Assembly (NCBI RefSeq): GCF_011421425.1
Contig: NZ_WPCW01000007.1
Coordinates: forward strand, 1-64,000
Source of the DNA: Streptococcus catagoni
Lineage (GTDB): Bacteria; Bacillota; Bacilli; Lactobacillales; Streptococcaceae
DNA: 64,000 bases
Reading direction: 5' to 3'
The notes under the pieces were generated by a model. That model had not been told where the DNA came from. It worked only from the letters and a program-made list of their open reading frames with translations, and did not search any database. Position numbers and translations under genes: made by a program. Each line of letters opens with the position of its first letter. Position 1 is the stretch's first letter. This document shows positions 37,321-46,142 of the stretch, piece by piece.

Positions 37321-38052
37321 TTACTTTTTGAAACCTCCCAAAATACATTTACATCCGTCTTCAAAACCATTATCATAGCCCTCATTGTAGGCTCTTCTTT
37401 CTTCACCATCCTGATAGTTCTCACCATGGTAATTTCCCCCTGGTTCACCGTTTAGTATGTTCAATTCATCATCATACTTAGACTTATGAGCCTCTCCATC
37501 TTCTATTTCTTTTTTTGTATTAGTTTCATGGTTCTTTTTCTCTGTTTTCCTTTTTACTCTTTCTTCTCGTTCTGTTTTATCTTTTTTCGCTTTTTCTTCT
37601 TTTTCTCGTTCCTCTTTTTCACTTATACCAGCTCCAGAATCATCAGCTTGATAGTCATTGCCATCAGCTTGGTCTGCCTGCAGACCATCACCTAGAAGGT
37701 CTTCATCTTCTTTTTTCTCTTGCTCATTTATAAGACCATCACTCTCTCTGTCTTCTTTATTTAAGTACTCTGGTCTCGGTGGGTATTGACCAGCTCCAAC
37801 TGGGTATGTAGCCTGTAGGGGATCCTTGCCTGGTGCGTATTTCCGGCCTCCTTCTGGATAAGTAGTTTGTAAAGGATCTTTCCCTGGTGGAAATTTACGA
37901 GTATTCTCTGGATAGGAGATGTCACTATTTTGTACTGAGACTTCCGCTGAAGCAGAAGTGCCTCCTGCTAACATTCCAATAGCTACAGCTCCCATATAGA
38001 GCCATTGCTTACCTGATTTCCATGTTCTAAACTGTCCTTTAGAAAGTTTCAT
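37321..38052 (-). CDS. Secreted repeat protein with KxYKxGKxW-type signal peptide, function unknown
   Basis: A 243-residue exported protein I do not recognise. The signal peptide has TWKSGKQWLYMG and probably ends at TSASA (about residue 36). Then come three 18-residue units based on YPEGGRKYAPGKDPLQA (the third diverged, ending YPPRPEYL), an acidic stretch (KKEDEDLLGDGLQADQADGND), a long lysine/glutamate region likely to be helical, and a C-terminus with GYDNGFEDGCKC and two cysteines. No LPXTG, lipobox or membrane anchor. I start at the ATG at 38052, 11 bases after GGAGG; the open frame begins six codons earlier without a site. It has a promoter with direct repeats. Because the hydrophobic core follows directly after the motif, export by the normal Sec pathway is more likely than by SecA2. 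Confidence 0.75.
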   Translation of the reverse strand: MKLSKGQFRTWKSGKQWLYMGAVAIGMLAGGTSASAEVSVQNSDISYPENTRKFPPGKDPLQTTYPEGGRKYAPGKDPLQATYPVGAGQYPPRPEYLNKEDRESDGLINEQEKKEDEDLLGDGLQADQADGNDYQADDSGAGISEKEEREKEEKAKKDKTEREERVKRKTEKKNHETNTKKEIEDGEAHKSKYDDELNILNGEPGGNYHGENYQDGEERRAYNEGYDNGFEDGCKCILGGFKK

Positions 38053-38079
38053 GTTTTGTTTTTCCTCCATTCTTGATGA

Positions 38080-38173
38080 ATTTAACCCTAAGTGGTTAAA
38101 TCGCCAAGAACTACTATATATAGTTAACGGCTTTTTCTCGTATAATTAACATTTTACTTTAATATAATTAACA
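38080..38173 (-). promoter_or_regulatory. Promoter, direct repeats and leader hairpin of the secreted repeat protein
   Basis: Minus strand: TTATAC (38140-38145), 17-base spacer, TATATA (38117-38122). Two exact 11-base direct repeats, TGTTAATTATA on the minus strand, lie at 38163-38173 and 38141-38151, 22 bases (two helical turns) apart; the nearer one overlaps the -35. This is the layout of an activator site of LytTR or OmpR type. At the start of the transcript a hairpin ATTTAACC/GGTTAAAT spans 38080-38101. The rest of the 300-base gap up to the fakA terminator shows no gene. Confidence 0.5.
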
Positions 38174-38344
38174 AGTGTGATTAGCAAAAAAGTGACAGAA
38201 TTGAGGTTAAATGAAAAAAAGCTTTTATCGTTTTTCAGTTTTTTCCAAATAGGCCTGTCAGAAAATTTAAGAATGACCTTTAAATCCAAATACAAAAAAT
38301 CTCCCGCTTGTAAGCAGAAGACATTATTAACACTTCAATGCAGC

Positions 38345-38377
38345 AAAAAAGAGCAAAAATAAATTTTTACTCTTTTT
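38345..38377 (-). terminator. Terminator of the gls24-fakA operon
   Basis: AAAAAGAG-AAAAA pairs with TTTTT-CTCTTTTT (38346-38377), one bulged base in each arm. It overlaps the fakA stop codon. Confidence 0.65.
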
Positions 38378-40040
38378 ATTCAACACTCATTAAGTATGGA
38401 TATACCGGCTGACCTCCCTGATGGACCTCAACTTCAACATCCTCATATTTATCTTCTAAATGGTCTACTAGCTCTTTAGCTAATTCTTTCTTACCTTCTT
38501 CACCTATAAAGATAGTAACAATTTCACTGTCTTCATCAATCATATGATCAAAAGTTGCCTTCATGGCAGATTCAAGGTTAGAATCTGAAACCAATATCTT
38601 GCCATCAACCATTCCTAGGTAATCATTTTCATGAATTTCCAGACCGTCAATACTTGTATCTCTGACTGCAAGTGTCATGCTTCCGCTTTTAACGTCTGAA
38701 AGAGCCGCTGTCATGTCAGAAACATTTTCTTCTAATGTTTTGGCTGTGTCAAAGGCTAATAAGCTGGTAAAGCCTTGCGGTACAGTTTTTGTTTCCACCA
38801 CTGCTGCAGGAATATCAACAACTTCTGCTGCTGACTGAGCTGCCATAAAAATATTTTTGTTGTTAGGTAAGATGATGATGTTCTTAGCATTAACAGCTTC
38901 AATGGCCTTGACGATATCTTCTGTTGACGGGTTCATGGTTTGACCACCAGAAATAATGTAATCAACACCTTGAGCCTTAAAGATATCTGCTAAACCTTCA
39001 CCTGCTACAACTGCAATCAAGCCAAATTCTTTAGCTTCTGCACTTCTTGCTGGCTGGCTTGTTCTCTCAACTTGGGCATCATGCTGGCTACGCATATTGT
39101 CAACTTTAACTTTTACAAGGGCACCATACTTCAAACCTTCTTGCATAACAAGTCCTGGATCTTCTGTATGAACGTGTACCTTAACAATTTCGTCGTCATT
39201 AACCACAAGAAGGGAGTCCCCAAGATTGCTTAAATAACCTTGAAATTCGTCATAGTTAAACTCTTTAACATAGGTAGGTCCTTGTTTTAGAGCTACCATG
39301 ATCTCTGTACAATAGCCATAGGTAATATCTTCAGTAGCTACGTGACCAATAACTGCCTTATGGTGCTCTGCATTAATCATTTCAGACATATTGGCAGGTG
39401 TTGCCTTGAAGTCTTCTGATGCTACGTAATCACCGTTTAAGGCAGACAAAAAGCCTTCATAAATAAATACTAAACCTTGCCCACCAGAGTCCACTACACC
39501 AACTTCTTTAAGAACAGGTAGTAGCTCAGGTGTTTTAGCTAGGGCTTTTTTAGCGCCTTTTAAAGCAGCTTCCATAACTTCAATAGCATCATCTGTTGAT
39601 TCTGCTTTTTTCATGGCTGCATTGGCCGCCCCACGTGAAACTGTTAAAATTGTTCCTTCAACTGGTTTCATTACGGCTTTATAAGCCACTTCAACTCCTG
39701 ATTGGAAGGCTTGAGCTAGGTCTTTTCCATCTAATTCTGTTTTATCTTTGATACTTTGACCAAAACCACGAAAGAGCTGGGATGTGATAACACCTGAGTT
39801 TCCACGAGCACCCATTAAAAGCCCTTTAGAAAGAATCTGACCTACTTCACCTACTGTTTGAGCTGGTCTGTCGGCAACTTCTTTTGCCCCGTTATCCATT
39901 GTCATTCCCATGTTAGTTCCAGTGTCCCCATCAGGAACCGGAAAAACGTTTAAAGAATTGACGTATTCTGCTTGTTTACCAAGACGAGTCGCTGCTGCCT
40001 GGACCATTTCTTGTAATAAGCTTTTTGTAATATTTGACAC
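38376..40040 (-). CDS. fakA: Fatty acid kinase catalytic subunit FakA (DAK2/YloV family)
   Basis: Kinase that, with FakB fatty-acid-binding proteins encoded elsewhere, phosphorylates exogenous fatty acids to acyl phosphates for phospholipid synthesis. The N-terminal DhaL/DAK2 domain (about residues 1-200) has the metal-binding motif NVFPVPDGDTGTNMGMT and GARGNSGVI; the C-terminal part is the YloV domain (residues 330-554). 554 residues. It follows the Gls24/YloU gene with a one-base overlap, the usual arrangement in Firmicutes. Confidence 0.92.
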   Translation of the reverse strand: MSNITKSLLQEMVQAAATRLGKQAEYVNSLNVFPVPDGDTGTNMGMTMDNGAKEVADRPAQTVGEVGQILSKGLLMGARGNSGVITSQLFRGFGQSIKDKTELDGKDLAQAFQSGVEVAYKAVMKPVEGTILTVSRGAANAAMKKAESTDDAIEVMEAALKGAKKALAKTPELLPVLKEVGVVDSGGQGLVFIYEGFLSALNGDYVASEDFKATPANMSEMINAEHHKAVIGHVATEDITYGYCTEIMVALKQGPTYVKEFNYDEFQGYLSNLGDSLLVVNDDEIVKVHVHTEDPGLVMQEGLKYGALVKVKVDNMRSQHDAQVERTSQPARSAEAKEFGLIAVVAGEGLADIFKAQGVDYIISGGQTMNPSTEDIVKAIEAVNAKNIIILPNNKNIFMAAQSAAEVVDIPAAVVETKTVPQGFTSLLAFDTAKTLEENVSDMTAALSDVKSGSMTLAVRDTSIDGLEIHENDYLGMVDGKILVSDSNLESAMKATFDHMIDEDSEIVTIFIGEEGKKELAKELVDHLEDKYEDVEVEVHQGGQPVYPYLMSVE

Positions 40041-40405
40041 TAGTTTTCTCCCACAACCTTGATATTTTGAACGTAAACATTAACCCTATCAGCAGTAATG
40101 CCAAGTTGACTTTCTAGGTTAAATTTAACACGTTCTTGGATATTTTTAGAGACTTCACTAATCTTTACACCATAACTCATCACAGTATAGACATCAACAG
40201 AAATACCCATATCTGTCGATTTGACAACAACTCCCTTAGAGTAGTTCTCTTTGCGAAGTAGTGATTGAAAATTGTCTTTTATCGTACTTTTACTAGCCAT
40301 GCCAACGACACCAAAAATTTCCGTTGCTGAGCCTCCAACGACAGTTGCAATAACATCGTCAGATAGCTCAATTAGACCATCAGTTGTATTAATTTTTACA
40401 GTCAT
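40040..40405 (-). CDS. Asp23/Gls24 family envelope stress protein (YloU)
   Basis: A 121-residue alkaline-shock/Gls24 protein with the family core VVGGSATEIFGVVGMASKST and the C-terminal YVQNIKVV. It has no membrane segment. Its function is unclear; members are linked to envelope stress and membrane homeostasis. It forms an operon with fakA, overlapping by one base. Confidence 0.9.
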   Translation of the reverse strand: MTVKINTTDGLIELSDDVIATVVGGSATEIFGVVGMASKSTIKDNFQSLLRKENYSKGVVVKSTDMGISVDVYTVMSYGVKISEVSKNIQERVKFNLESQLGITADRVNVYVQNIKVVGEN

Positions 40406-40511
40406 ATTTACTACCTCAAAAAGTTTTATCAGTTTATTCTATCATACAATGCCTTTAATGTAAAAAAATATAGGCAAATTCTAATTAATAGCCATCTTTT
40501 ATAAAAAATAA

Positions 40512-40533
40512 TAAGAAAAAAAGCCCTAAGGCT
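40512..40533 (-). terminator. Short terminator of rpmB
   Basis: AGCC (40522-40525) and GGCT (40530-40533) with a four-base loop; on the minus strand a run of seven T follows. The stem is short but the position, 9 bases after rpmB, is right. Confidence 0.5.
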
Positions 40534-40541
40534 CATTTCAA

Positions 40542-40730
40542 TTATACACGTTCTACTTTACCAGATTTTAACGCACGAGCTGAAGCCCAAACTTTCTTAG
40601 GTTTACCATCTACAAGAATAGTAACTTTTTGAAGATTTGGTTTAACAGTACGTTTAGTTTGATTCATAGCATGTGAACGGTTGTTACCAGAAACGGTTTT
40701 ACGTCCTGTAAAATAACATACTTTTGCCAT
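40542..40730 (-). CDS. rpmB: 50S ribosomal protein L28
   Basis: Structural protein of the large ribosomal subunit, 62 residues: it begins [20 protein letters not shown] and ends [14 protein letters not shown] start at the ATG at 40730, preceded by AGGAGG ten bases upstream; the open frame extends 19 codons upstream without support. It is transcribed divergently from nothing and alone, with its own promoter and terminator. Confidence 0.97.
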   Translation of the reverse strand: MAKVCYFTGRKTVSGNNRSHAMNQTKRTVKPNLQKVTILVDGKPKKVWASARALKSGKVERV

Positions 40731-40751
40731 TTTAGTGTTTCCTCCTAGGTA

Positions 40752-40819
40752 GAATCTGTTTACGGATGTGCTAGCACCACATACCAAAATATTCTATCAC
40801 AATCTGAAAGCTTTAGCAA
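40752..40819 (-). promoter_or_regulatory. rpmB promoter and leader hairpin
   Basis: Minus strand: TTGCTA (40814-40819), 17-base spacer, extended -10 with TAGAAT (40791-40796). The leader contains the perfect palindrome GTGCTAGCAC near 40769-40778, which could fold in the mRNA just before the ribosome-binding site. The 190 bases further right (40820-41008) show no gene. Confidence 0.65.
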
Positions 40820-41008
40820 GGTTTTTCAGAACTTTAATATTTCATTTTTACAGCTGTGCTATTGCAGGTGTTTTCCTAGAAAGCCATTGCCTACATATAA
40901 GAAACAGAAACTTTTTTCTTTTGCTTATTTTCTTAAGGGGCTCACTGCCTTGGCCAATAGCTGTAGCTGCTATAAGATTTCTCTTAGAAATAGGCAAGTT
41001 TCTTGTGA

Positions 41009-42058
41009 TCAGCTCATTTCAGCCTGTCCTTCTTTTTCCAATTCAAAGAGAATCAGATAGATGAGTTGGATGCATAACTCAGGCTTACCGACATTATTTG
41101 TGGTACCTGTCAAATAAATATCAAGCTGAGGGCAATAAAAGGCAAAGGCTCCAGAAATACCAGAATGTCCAATAAAACTTAATCGTTGGGACTGTTCAAA
41201 CTGACCCATAGAGATTCTCATATGTCCGCCGCCATATTCAACTGGTGCATAATCTCCTTGAAGTGGTCTATAATCTTTAATATAATCCCAGTGTTCAGGG
41301 CTAAAGAGCTGACCTTCTATAAAGGCTTTTATAAAAATCATCAAATCGTCACTGGTTGAAACTCCGCCGCCAGCACCTTGACCACTAGCAGTAACTTTTG
41401 GGCGATTGATATAGGTTTTACCCGTATAGAGTACTGGAATCTGGGAAAATTCATTACTAACCAGGTAGCTCTTACATAGGCCTAGGGGGCCCATGATAAA
41501 ACGATCAATACAATCATCCAGGGACAACTTATAAATGTTTTCAATAATTTCACCCAGGAGCATATAATTAATATCGGCGTAATAAGCTTCGTCACTACCA
41601 GGTACAAAATGTGCCTCAATTTGTCTGACCCATTCAATCATATCATCAAAGTTGTATGAAAAATCTTCCTGGGCAATGCGTTTTCTCAGTGAAACGGGTT
41701 CTTCATAAAATACATTTGGTAAACCACTTCTTTGGAAAAGTAAATCACTGATTCTGATAAAGGCTGTTTGATCTTCTCCTAGAAAATGATGGAGCATTTT
41801 AATCTTTTCTTTCGGGATGAAATCGGTTACAATATCATTAAGACTTATCTTTCCCTGATCAATTAATTGGAAAATTAGAGTACTTACCCATAGTTTGGTA
41901 ACACTAGCTAGTAAGAAGGGAGTCTGCCCTGTCATTTCTCCTTCTACCAACTGAAGACAGTCTCTTTGGTCAGCACTTTGAATTTTGATAATAGCCTTAG
42001 GCAATGCATTTCTTGCTACAAAACTATTAAACAATTGGGATAATTTATCTTTATTCAT
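41009..42058 (-). CDS. Serine hydrolase of the beta-lactamase/PBP-like family
   Basis: A 349-residue cytoplasmic-looking serine hydrolase (class C beta-lactamase fold). The nucleophile motif is SVTK in LLASVTKLWVS, and the second motif aligns with YADINYMLLGE, where class C enzymes have YxN; here the third residue is aspartate. GHSGISGAF near the C-terminus takes the place of the KTG-like motif. No signal peptide. I start at the ATG at 42058, which follows AAAGGAG; the open frame reaches 28 codons further and would overlap the LysR gene. The substrate is unknown; peptidase or esterase activity is as likely as beta-lactam cleavage. Confidence 0.85.
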   Translation of the reverse strand: MNKDKLSQLFNSFVARNALPKAIIKIQSADQRDCLQLVEGEMTGQTPFLLASVTKLWVSTLIFQLIDQGKISLNDIVTDFIPKEKIKMLHHFLGEDQTAFIRISDLLFQRSGLPNVFYEEPVSLRKRIAQEDFSYNFDDMIEWVRQIEAHFVPGSDEAYYADINYMLLGEIIENIYKLSLDDCIDRFIMGPLGLCKSYLVSNEFSQIPVLYTGKTYINRPKVTASGQGAGGGVSTSDDLMIFIKAFIEGQLFSPEHWDYIKDYRPLQGDYAPVEYGGGHMRISMGQFEQSQRLSFIGHSGISGAFAFYCPQLDIYLTGTTNNVGKPELCIQLIYLILFELEKEGQAEMS

Positions 42059-42127
42059 GAAAGCTCCTTTGATACTTGCTAAATTTTCATTAAATATTAT
42101 TCCTAATGATGTAGAAAGAGTGTTGTA

Positions 42128-43012
42128 ATGGATATTAGACAACTGACCTACTTCTTGACTATTGCAAGAACACAGAATTATTCACATGCTTCAAAAAGTT
42201 TATTTGTCTCTCAACCTGCCTTGAAACAGTCCATTTCTAAGATGGAAGAAGAACTAAATGCCCAGCTATTTGTTTTCCACGACCACCGACTTCATCTGAC
42301 AGAAACAGGTGAAATGTTGCTGCAAAGGGGTGAACCTATTGTCAGAGATTTCAACCAACTGATCTTTGACTTGCAAAATAAGGCAGACAATGTCCGGCAA
42401 AAAATTACCATTGGGGTTACCTTTTTGACCATGCTGCAATATATGGATCAGATTTCTCGATTCATCCGGAAAAATCCCTTGGTTGATTTACGAATTGTTC
42501 AAGAGGGTTCCTTGCAGCTTCAGCATTTATTGGTCCAAGAGAAAATTGATATTGGTATCCTCTCTTATCCTCAGGTAGAGCATGATATCATCATTGATCC
42601 TCTGGCCATCCCTCAAACCTCTTATACTGCCTGTCTGGTTGTTCCAGATGATCATCCGCTTGCTCACAAGAACAGTGTCACCTTCAAGGACCTTAAAGAC
42701 TTTAATATTGCTAGTTTAAGTGATCATTTCGCTCTGGGTGAATTTACTAAGAAAAGATGCCGTGAATTTGGCATGTCAAACCAAGTTATTCTAACCCATG
42801 ACGATTTTGAAATACTCCTACACAGCCTGATAAAATTTGATGCCATCACTATACTTCCTAGGGAATTAGAAGAGGTAAGCCCTGTTGCACACCTCAGATG
42901 GGTTCCCATCCATGATATTGACAGTCTTTACAAACAAGGCTTGGCCTATAGAAAAAATATGACAAGTAATTCAGTAGTTGTTAATCAATTCATTGAAGCC
43001 ATTAAAAATTAG
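42128..43012 (+). CDS. LysR-family transcriptional regulator
   Basis: A 294-residue regulator with an N-terminal winged helix (MDIRQLTYFLTIARTQNYSHASKSLFVSQPALKQSI, residues 1-60) and a LysR substrate-binding domain. It is divergent from the serine hydrolase at 41009 with about 70 bases between their starts, the classic layout for control of the neighbour. Its stop overlaps the stop of buk by four bases, so it could also respond to the 2-oxoacid pathway. The effector is unknown. Confidence 0.9.
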   Translation: MDIRQLTYFLTIARTQNYSHASKSLFVSQPALKQSISKMEEELNAQLFVFHDHRLHLTETGEMLLQRGEPIVRDFNQLIFDLQNKADNVRQKITIGVTFLTMLQYMDQISRFIRKNPLVDLRIVQEGSLQLQHLLVQEKIDIGILSYPQVEHDIIIDPLAIPQTSYTACLVVPDDHPLAHKNSVTFKDLKDFNIASLSDHFALGEFTKKRCREFGMSNQVILTHDDFEILLHSLIKFDAITILPRELEEVSPVAHLRWVPIHDIDSLYKQGLAYRKNMTSNSVVVNQFIEAIKN

Positions 43013-44079
43013 TTGTCCTCTGGAAAATCAAGGACTTGATAGGATTCTTCTTGACTTAAAACACGAAGACCCCCCAGAGCCAAGGCTTCAAGTTCAAATT
43101 CTCCAGGATAGGCTTTGAAGGGACCGATGAAGTGGGTCTTATCACTAACAGCCTGACAAAGTCTTTCAGAATAAGCCATGCCGCCAGTCAGACACACTAA
43201 ATCAATAGGACCATCAATGCTTACAGCCAAAGTTGCAAGTGTCTTGGCAATGCCTAAAGCTAAAGCCTCAAAGACCAAAAGGGCTTCTTTATCTCCCTGG
43301 TCTATTCTCTTTTCAACCTCTCTTAAATCAGCTGTCTTACAATGTGATTGTAAGCCGGCTTTTTTCCTTGCTAGAAGGTTAAAGTCGTCTAAGCCTATTT
43401 TTTTGATCTCCTTGATCATTGATTTGATAGGCATGCCACCAGATCGTTCAGCTGAAAACATGATTTCATCATCTGATACAAAGTCAACCACCTGTCCTTT
43501 TTCATGACCACTGGCACTGGAACCTCCCCCTACATGGGCAATGACCAAATTAAGATCCTTGTAGTCTTTTCCTAGATCTTCTGCTGCCTTACGGGCAACT
43601 GCTCGCATATTAAGATGATGTCCAGTGGAAGTTCTTTCAATCCCCTTAATACCTGTTAAGCGAGATACTGCTCTCATGGAATCAACGGTGACAGGATCGT
43701 AAATATAGGCTGGCTTTCCCTGTCCATATTTTTCCATTAAGGTCTTGGCTAATTTTGCCCCCATATTGGAGGGATGGTCTAGAACAGGATGGTATTGTAA
43801 GTGGTCAATCAAGGCATCATTAGCTAGAATAGCACCTGGCTTCACAGGACCAATAAGGCCACCACGGCCAACTGCTAGATCAATTTCATTAAGGCCATGC
43901 TTATGGATCACCTTTTCAATATCTGCCATCCGCAGGTCAAATTGATCAAAAACATTGGCAAAATGGTCTAAATCCTCTGCCTGATAAGTGATATCTTCTT
44001 TCCAAACAAGTTCTGTATCCTTATACAAGGCCAGCTTTGTAGAAGTGGCACCTGGATTGATAACTATAATATTTTTCAT
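43009..44079 (-). CDS. buk: Butyrate kinase
   Basis: Acetate/butyrate kinase family enzyme that turns acyl phosphate plus ADP into the free acid plus ATP. It has the family start IIVINPGATSTKLALY, the nucleotide-binding region IAHVGGGSSASGHEKG and LVCLTGGMAYS. 356 residues fits Buk and is shorter than acetate kinase. It is the last gene of the dehydrogenase operon, 10 bases after ptb. The natural acyl group may be butyryl, isobutyryl or another short chain. Confidence 0.92.
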   Translation of the reverse strand: MKNIIVINPGATSTKLALYKDTELVWKEDITYQAEDLDHFANVFDQFDLRMADIEKVIHKHGLNEIDLAVGRGGLIGPVKPGAILANDALIDHLQYHPVLDHPSNMGAKLAKTLMEKYGQGKPAYIYDPVTVDSMRAVSRLTGIKGIERTSTGHHLNMRAVARKAAEDLGKDYKDLNLVIAHVGGGSSASGHEKGQVVDFVSDDEIMFSAERSGGMPIKSMIKEIKKIGLDDFNLLARKKAGLQSHCKTADLREVEKRIDQGDKEALLVFEALALGIAKTLATLAVSIDGPIDLVCLTGGMAYSERLCQAVSDKTHFIGPFKAYPGEFELEALALGGLRVLSQEESYQVLDFPEDN

Positions 44080-44089
44080 CTTTTTTCCT

Positions 44090-45007
44090 TTATTTTTCTA
44101 AATTAGTCATAATGATTTGCGAAAGTAAAAGAGAGGCATACTTTTCTTCAAAGCTAGAGCTCCTAGAGGTTATGACAACTGGCACCTGAGCTCCTATGAT
44201 CAGCCCGGCCATTTCAGAACCACCAAAGAGGGTCAATGCCTTTGAGGCTATATTTCCTGTAACAATATTAGGAGCAAAAAGAACGTCAGCATCTCCTTGG
44301 ATTCTGCCAGCATATTCTTTTTCCTTGGCACTTTCTACAGATAAGGAGAGGTCAATGGATAAGGGACCTTCTACTATAAAACCTTTTTCATTTTGGTAGT
44401 CACTAGAGAGCTCTGCTTCCATTACTGATGAGGGGAGCTTAGGAATAAGGGTTTCTGCAGCAGATAGTAATGCGACCTTGACTGGTGAACTTTTAAGAGT
44501 AGACATCACCTCAACAGCATTTTCAATAATGATTTTTGCTGTTTCCTTGTCGGGCTCTAAGATCAAACCGCCATCAGTCACAGCGATCAATTTATCTAAG
44601 CTAGGCATGGACAAAAGAGCTAGGTGAGATAAGGTATGAGCCTTACGGATCCCAGTTTCTTTATTGACAACTTCTTTTAACACTTTTCCAGTTGAGATGT
44701 GCCCTTTTAAGATAAGATCTCCCTTGCCTTGACGTACCAACTCCACTCCCTTAAAGGCAGCCTCCTGGTCATCTGAAAGGTCAATGATCTGATAATAATT
44801 TTCATCAATAGAGAAGGCTCTTAATTTTTCTTCTAATTTTGCCCGATCATCTATTAAATAAGCAAAAACACGTTTTTCATCTATTGCCCGTTTGATACAG
44901 GCTAAAACCTCATCATCAGCTGCTTTGATGGCCACCAAATTAAGGGGCTTGTTCACTTTTTTTATTTGGGGCTTGGCTTCCAATAGTTTATCAATTAATA
45001 ATGACAT
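44090..45007 (-). CDS. ptb: Phosphate butyryltransferase
   Basis: Enzyme of the phosphate acetyl/butyryltransferase family that swaps CoA for phosphate on an acyl-CoA, giving the acyl phosphate used by butyrate kinase. 305 residues, with the family sequences LILKGHISTGKVLKEV, FAPNIVTGNIASKAL and PVVITSRSSS. It follows the EIIC-like gene after a hairpin that may attenuate transcription. The ptb-buk pair next to a 2-oxoacid dehydrogenase also occurs in the branched-chain keto-acid clusters of enterococci. Confidence 0.92.
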   Translation of the reverse strand: MSLLIDKLLEAKPQIKKVNKPLNLVAIKAADDEVLACIKRAIDEKRVFAYLIDDRAKLEEKLRAFSIDENYYQIIDLSDDQEAAFKGVELVRQGKGDLILKGHISTGKVLKEVVNKETGIRKAHTLSHLALLSMPSLDKLIAVTDGGLILEPDKETAKIIIENAVEVMSTLKSSPVKVALLSAAETLIPKLPSSVMEAELSSDYQNEKGFIVEGPLSIDLSLSVESAKEKEYAGRIQGDADVLFAPNIVTGNIASKALTLFGGSEMAGLIIGAQVPVVITSRSSSFEEKYASLLLSQIIMTNLEK

Positions 45008-45022
45008 GATAACTTCCTCTCT

Positions 45023-45072
45023 AAAAAGAGGGATGCGTTCTTCTATATGATGATAAAGAACTAGAGCATCCC
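45023..45072 (-). promoter_or_regulatory. Hairpin with T run between the EIIC-like gene and ptb (possible attenuator)
   Basis: GGGATGC-GTTCTT (45030-45042) pairs with AAGAAC and GCATCCC (45056-45061, 45066-45072) with a four-base bulge. On the minus strand CTTTTT follows (45023-45028), so it has the form of an intrinsic terminator inside the operon. It would lower expression of ptb and buk relative to the dehydrogenase genes. Confidence 0.55.
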
Positions 45073-45081
45073 ATTAATCTA

Positions 45082-46131
45082 TTAAATATCAAGTTTGTAA
45101 TCTTCTGCTTTGACAAGGTGTAAAACATTCATAAAGATGTGCTTGAACAAAAATCCAAATGCTACTGGTGCAATCACAAATACTAGGATGGTCACAAGAA
45201 GGTTCATCAAAGACCAGCCACCTTTTGCCAAATTTAAATGGTTGATGGGACCAACTAAACCACTAAAGCCAAAACCTGCACTCATTGGAGTTCCTTGGAT
45301 GTTAAATAGCTGAGCTACCAATCCGCAGCAAGCTGCTGAAGAGATAATAGGTAATAGGGTTTTAGGATTTTTAACAACAATCGGCATTGAAATTTTTGGT
45401 GAACCAATAAAGTGTGCTAGAGCTGTACCATGGGAGTTGACTGTCCAACCTAAAATGGCAAAGGCAAAGCCTGTTGCACAGATTCCGAGATTGGCTGCTC
45501 CAGATCCCACACCAGAAAGAGAAATAGCTAAGGCTATCCCAACTGTTGTAATTGGAGAAACAATCAAGACCCCAAAAACAATAGCAAGCAGGATACACAT
45601 GATAATAGGTTGAAGGTGTAACAATTGAGCTGTACCTATACCAATAACCTTGGTGATCATTGAGACATAGGGAAGTAAAAAGCGTCCAATTAAACCAACC
45701 ATTAACATCATCAAAGGAGGGATAACTAATATGGTATAGGCCTTTAAGCCATTGCCAACCCATAGGATAACTGCAGCACCAATGGCTGCTGTCAGCATCA
45801 TGTTAATAATATCCCCAGTTCCTGCCATCATCAGCATGCCTTTATGAGTTGAGATAGAACCAGAAGCAAACAAGGTTGCCAGACCTAAAGAGGCTGATTG
45901 GATGGGATTAAATTTAAAATTCAAGCCCACCATAAAGCCACAGACAAGGCCCATAACAGCATTAGACATGCCAAGTCCCCAAGCTAATGGTGCTAAAAAG
46001 GGCATGTGGGGAATAAGCGCCTTGACTAACTCAGAGAGTAGGGCGCCTGGGATAAGCACAACTACTGCTCCTGTAGCAATACCGTTTAATACATTCATAG
46101 CAAATACTTTTGCTGATAATTTGTTTTCCAT
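45082..46131 (-). CDS. EIIC-like membrane protein (PTS_EIIC_2 family), orphan
   Basis: A 349-residue polytopic membrane protein with about nine hydrophobic segments (for example AVVVLIPGALLSELVKALIPH and PITTVGIALAISLSG). I assign it to the PTS_EIIC_2 type permeases from its overall pattern. No EIIA, EIIB or HPr-like domain is in this protein or anywhere nearby, so phosphotransfer-linked sugar uptake is doubtful. It sits between the E3 and ptb genes of a 2-oxoacid dehydrogenase operon, so it may carry the 2-oxo acid or the acid end product. The function is inferred from context only. Confidence 0.75.
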   Translation of the reverse strand: MENKLSAKVFAMNVLNGIATGAVVVLIPGALLSELVKALIPHMPFLAPLAWGLGMSNAVMGLVCGFMVGLNFKFNPIQSASLGLATLFASGSISTHKGMLMMAGTGDIINMMLTAAIGAAVILWVGNGLKAYTILVIPPLMMLMVGLIGRFLLPYVSMITKVIGIGTAQLLHLQPIIMCILLAIVFGVLIVSPITTVGIALAISLSGVGSGAANLGICATGFAFAILGWTVNSHGTALAHFIGSPKISMPIVVKNPKTLLPIISSAACCGLVAQLFNIQGTPMSAGFGFSGLVGPINHLNLAKGGWSLMNLLVTILVFVIAPVAFGFLFKHIFMNVLHLVKAEDYKLDI

Positions 46132-46142
46132 TTTTTTATCCT

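Noticed and set aside
37321..38052. The secreted repeat protein as the missing accessory Sec substrate
   Set aside because: It has a KSGKQW motif, but the hydrophobic core follows directly and the long extended region of SecA2 substrates is absent; it also has no serine-rich repeat. Kept only as a remote option.
40768..41064. Plus-strand frame of 98 codons between rpmB and the serine hydrolase
   Set aside because: It overlaps the rpmB promoter and the end of the hydrolase gene and shows no initiation signal or family pattern.
45371..45763. Minus-strand frame of 130 codons in another phase
   Set aside because: It overlaps the EIIC-like gene in another frame and has a composition rich in Tyr, Trp and Cys typical of a shadow frame.
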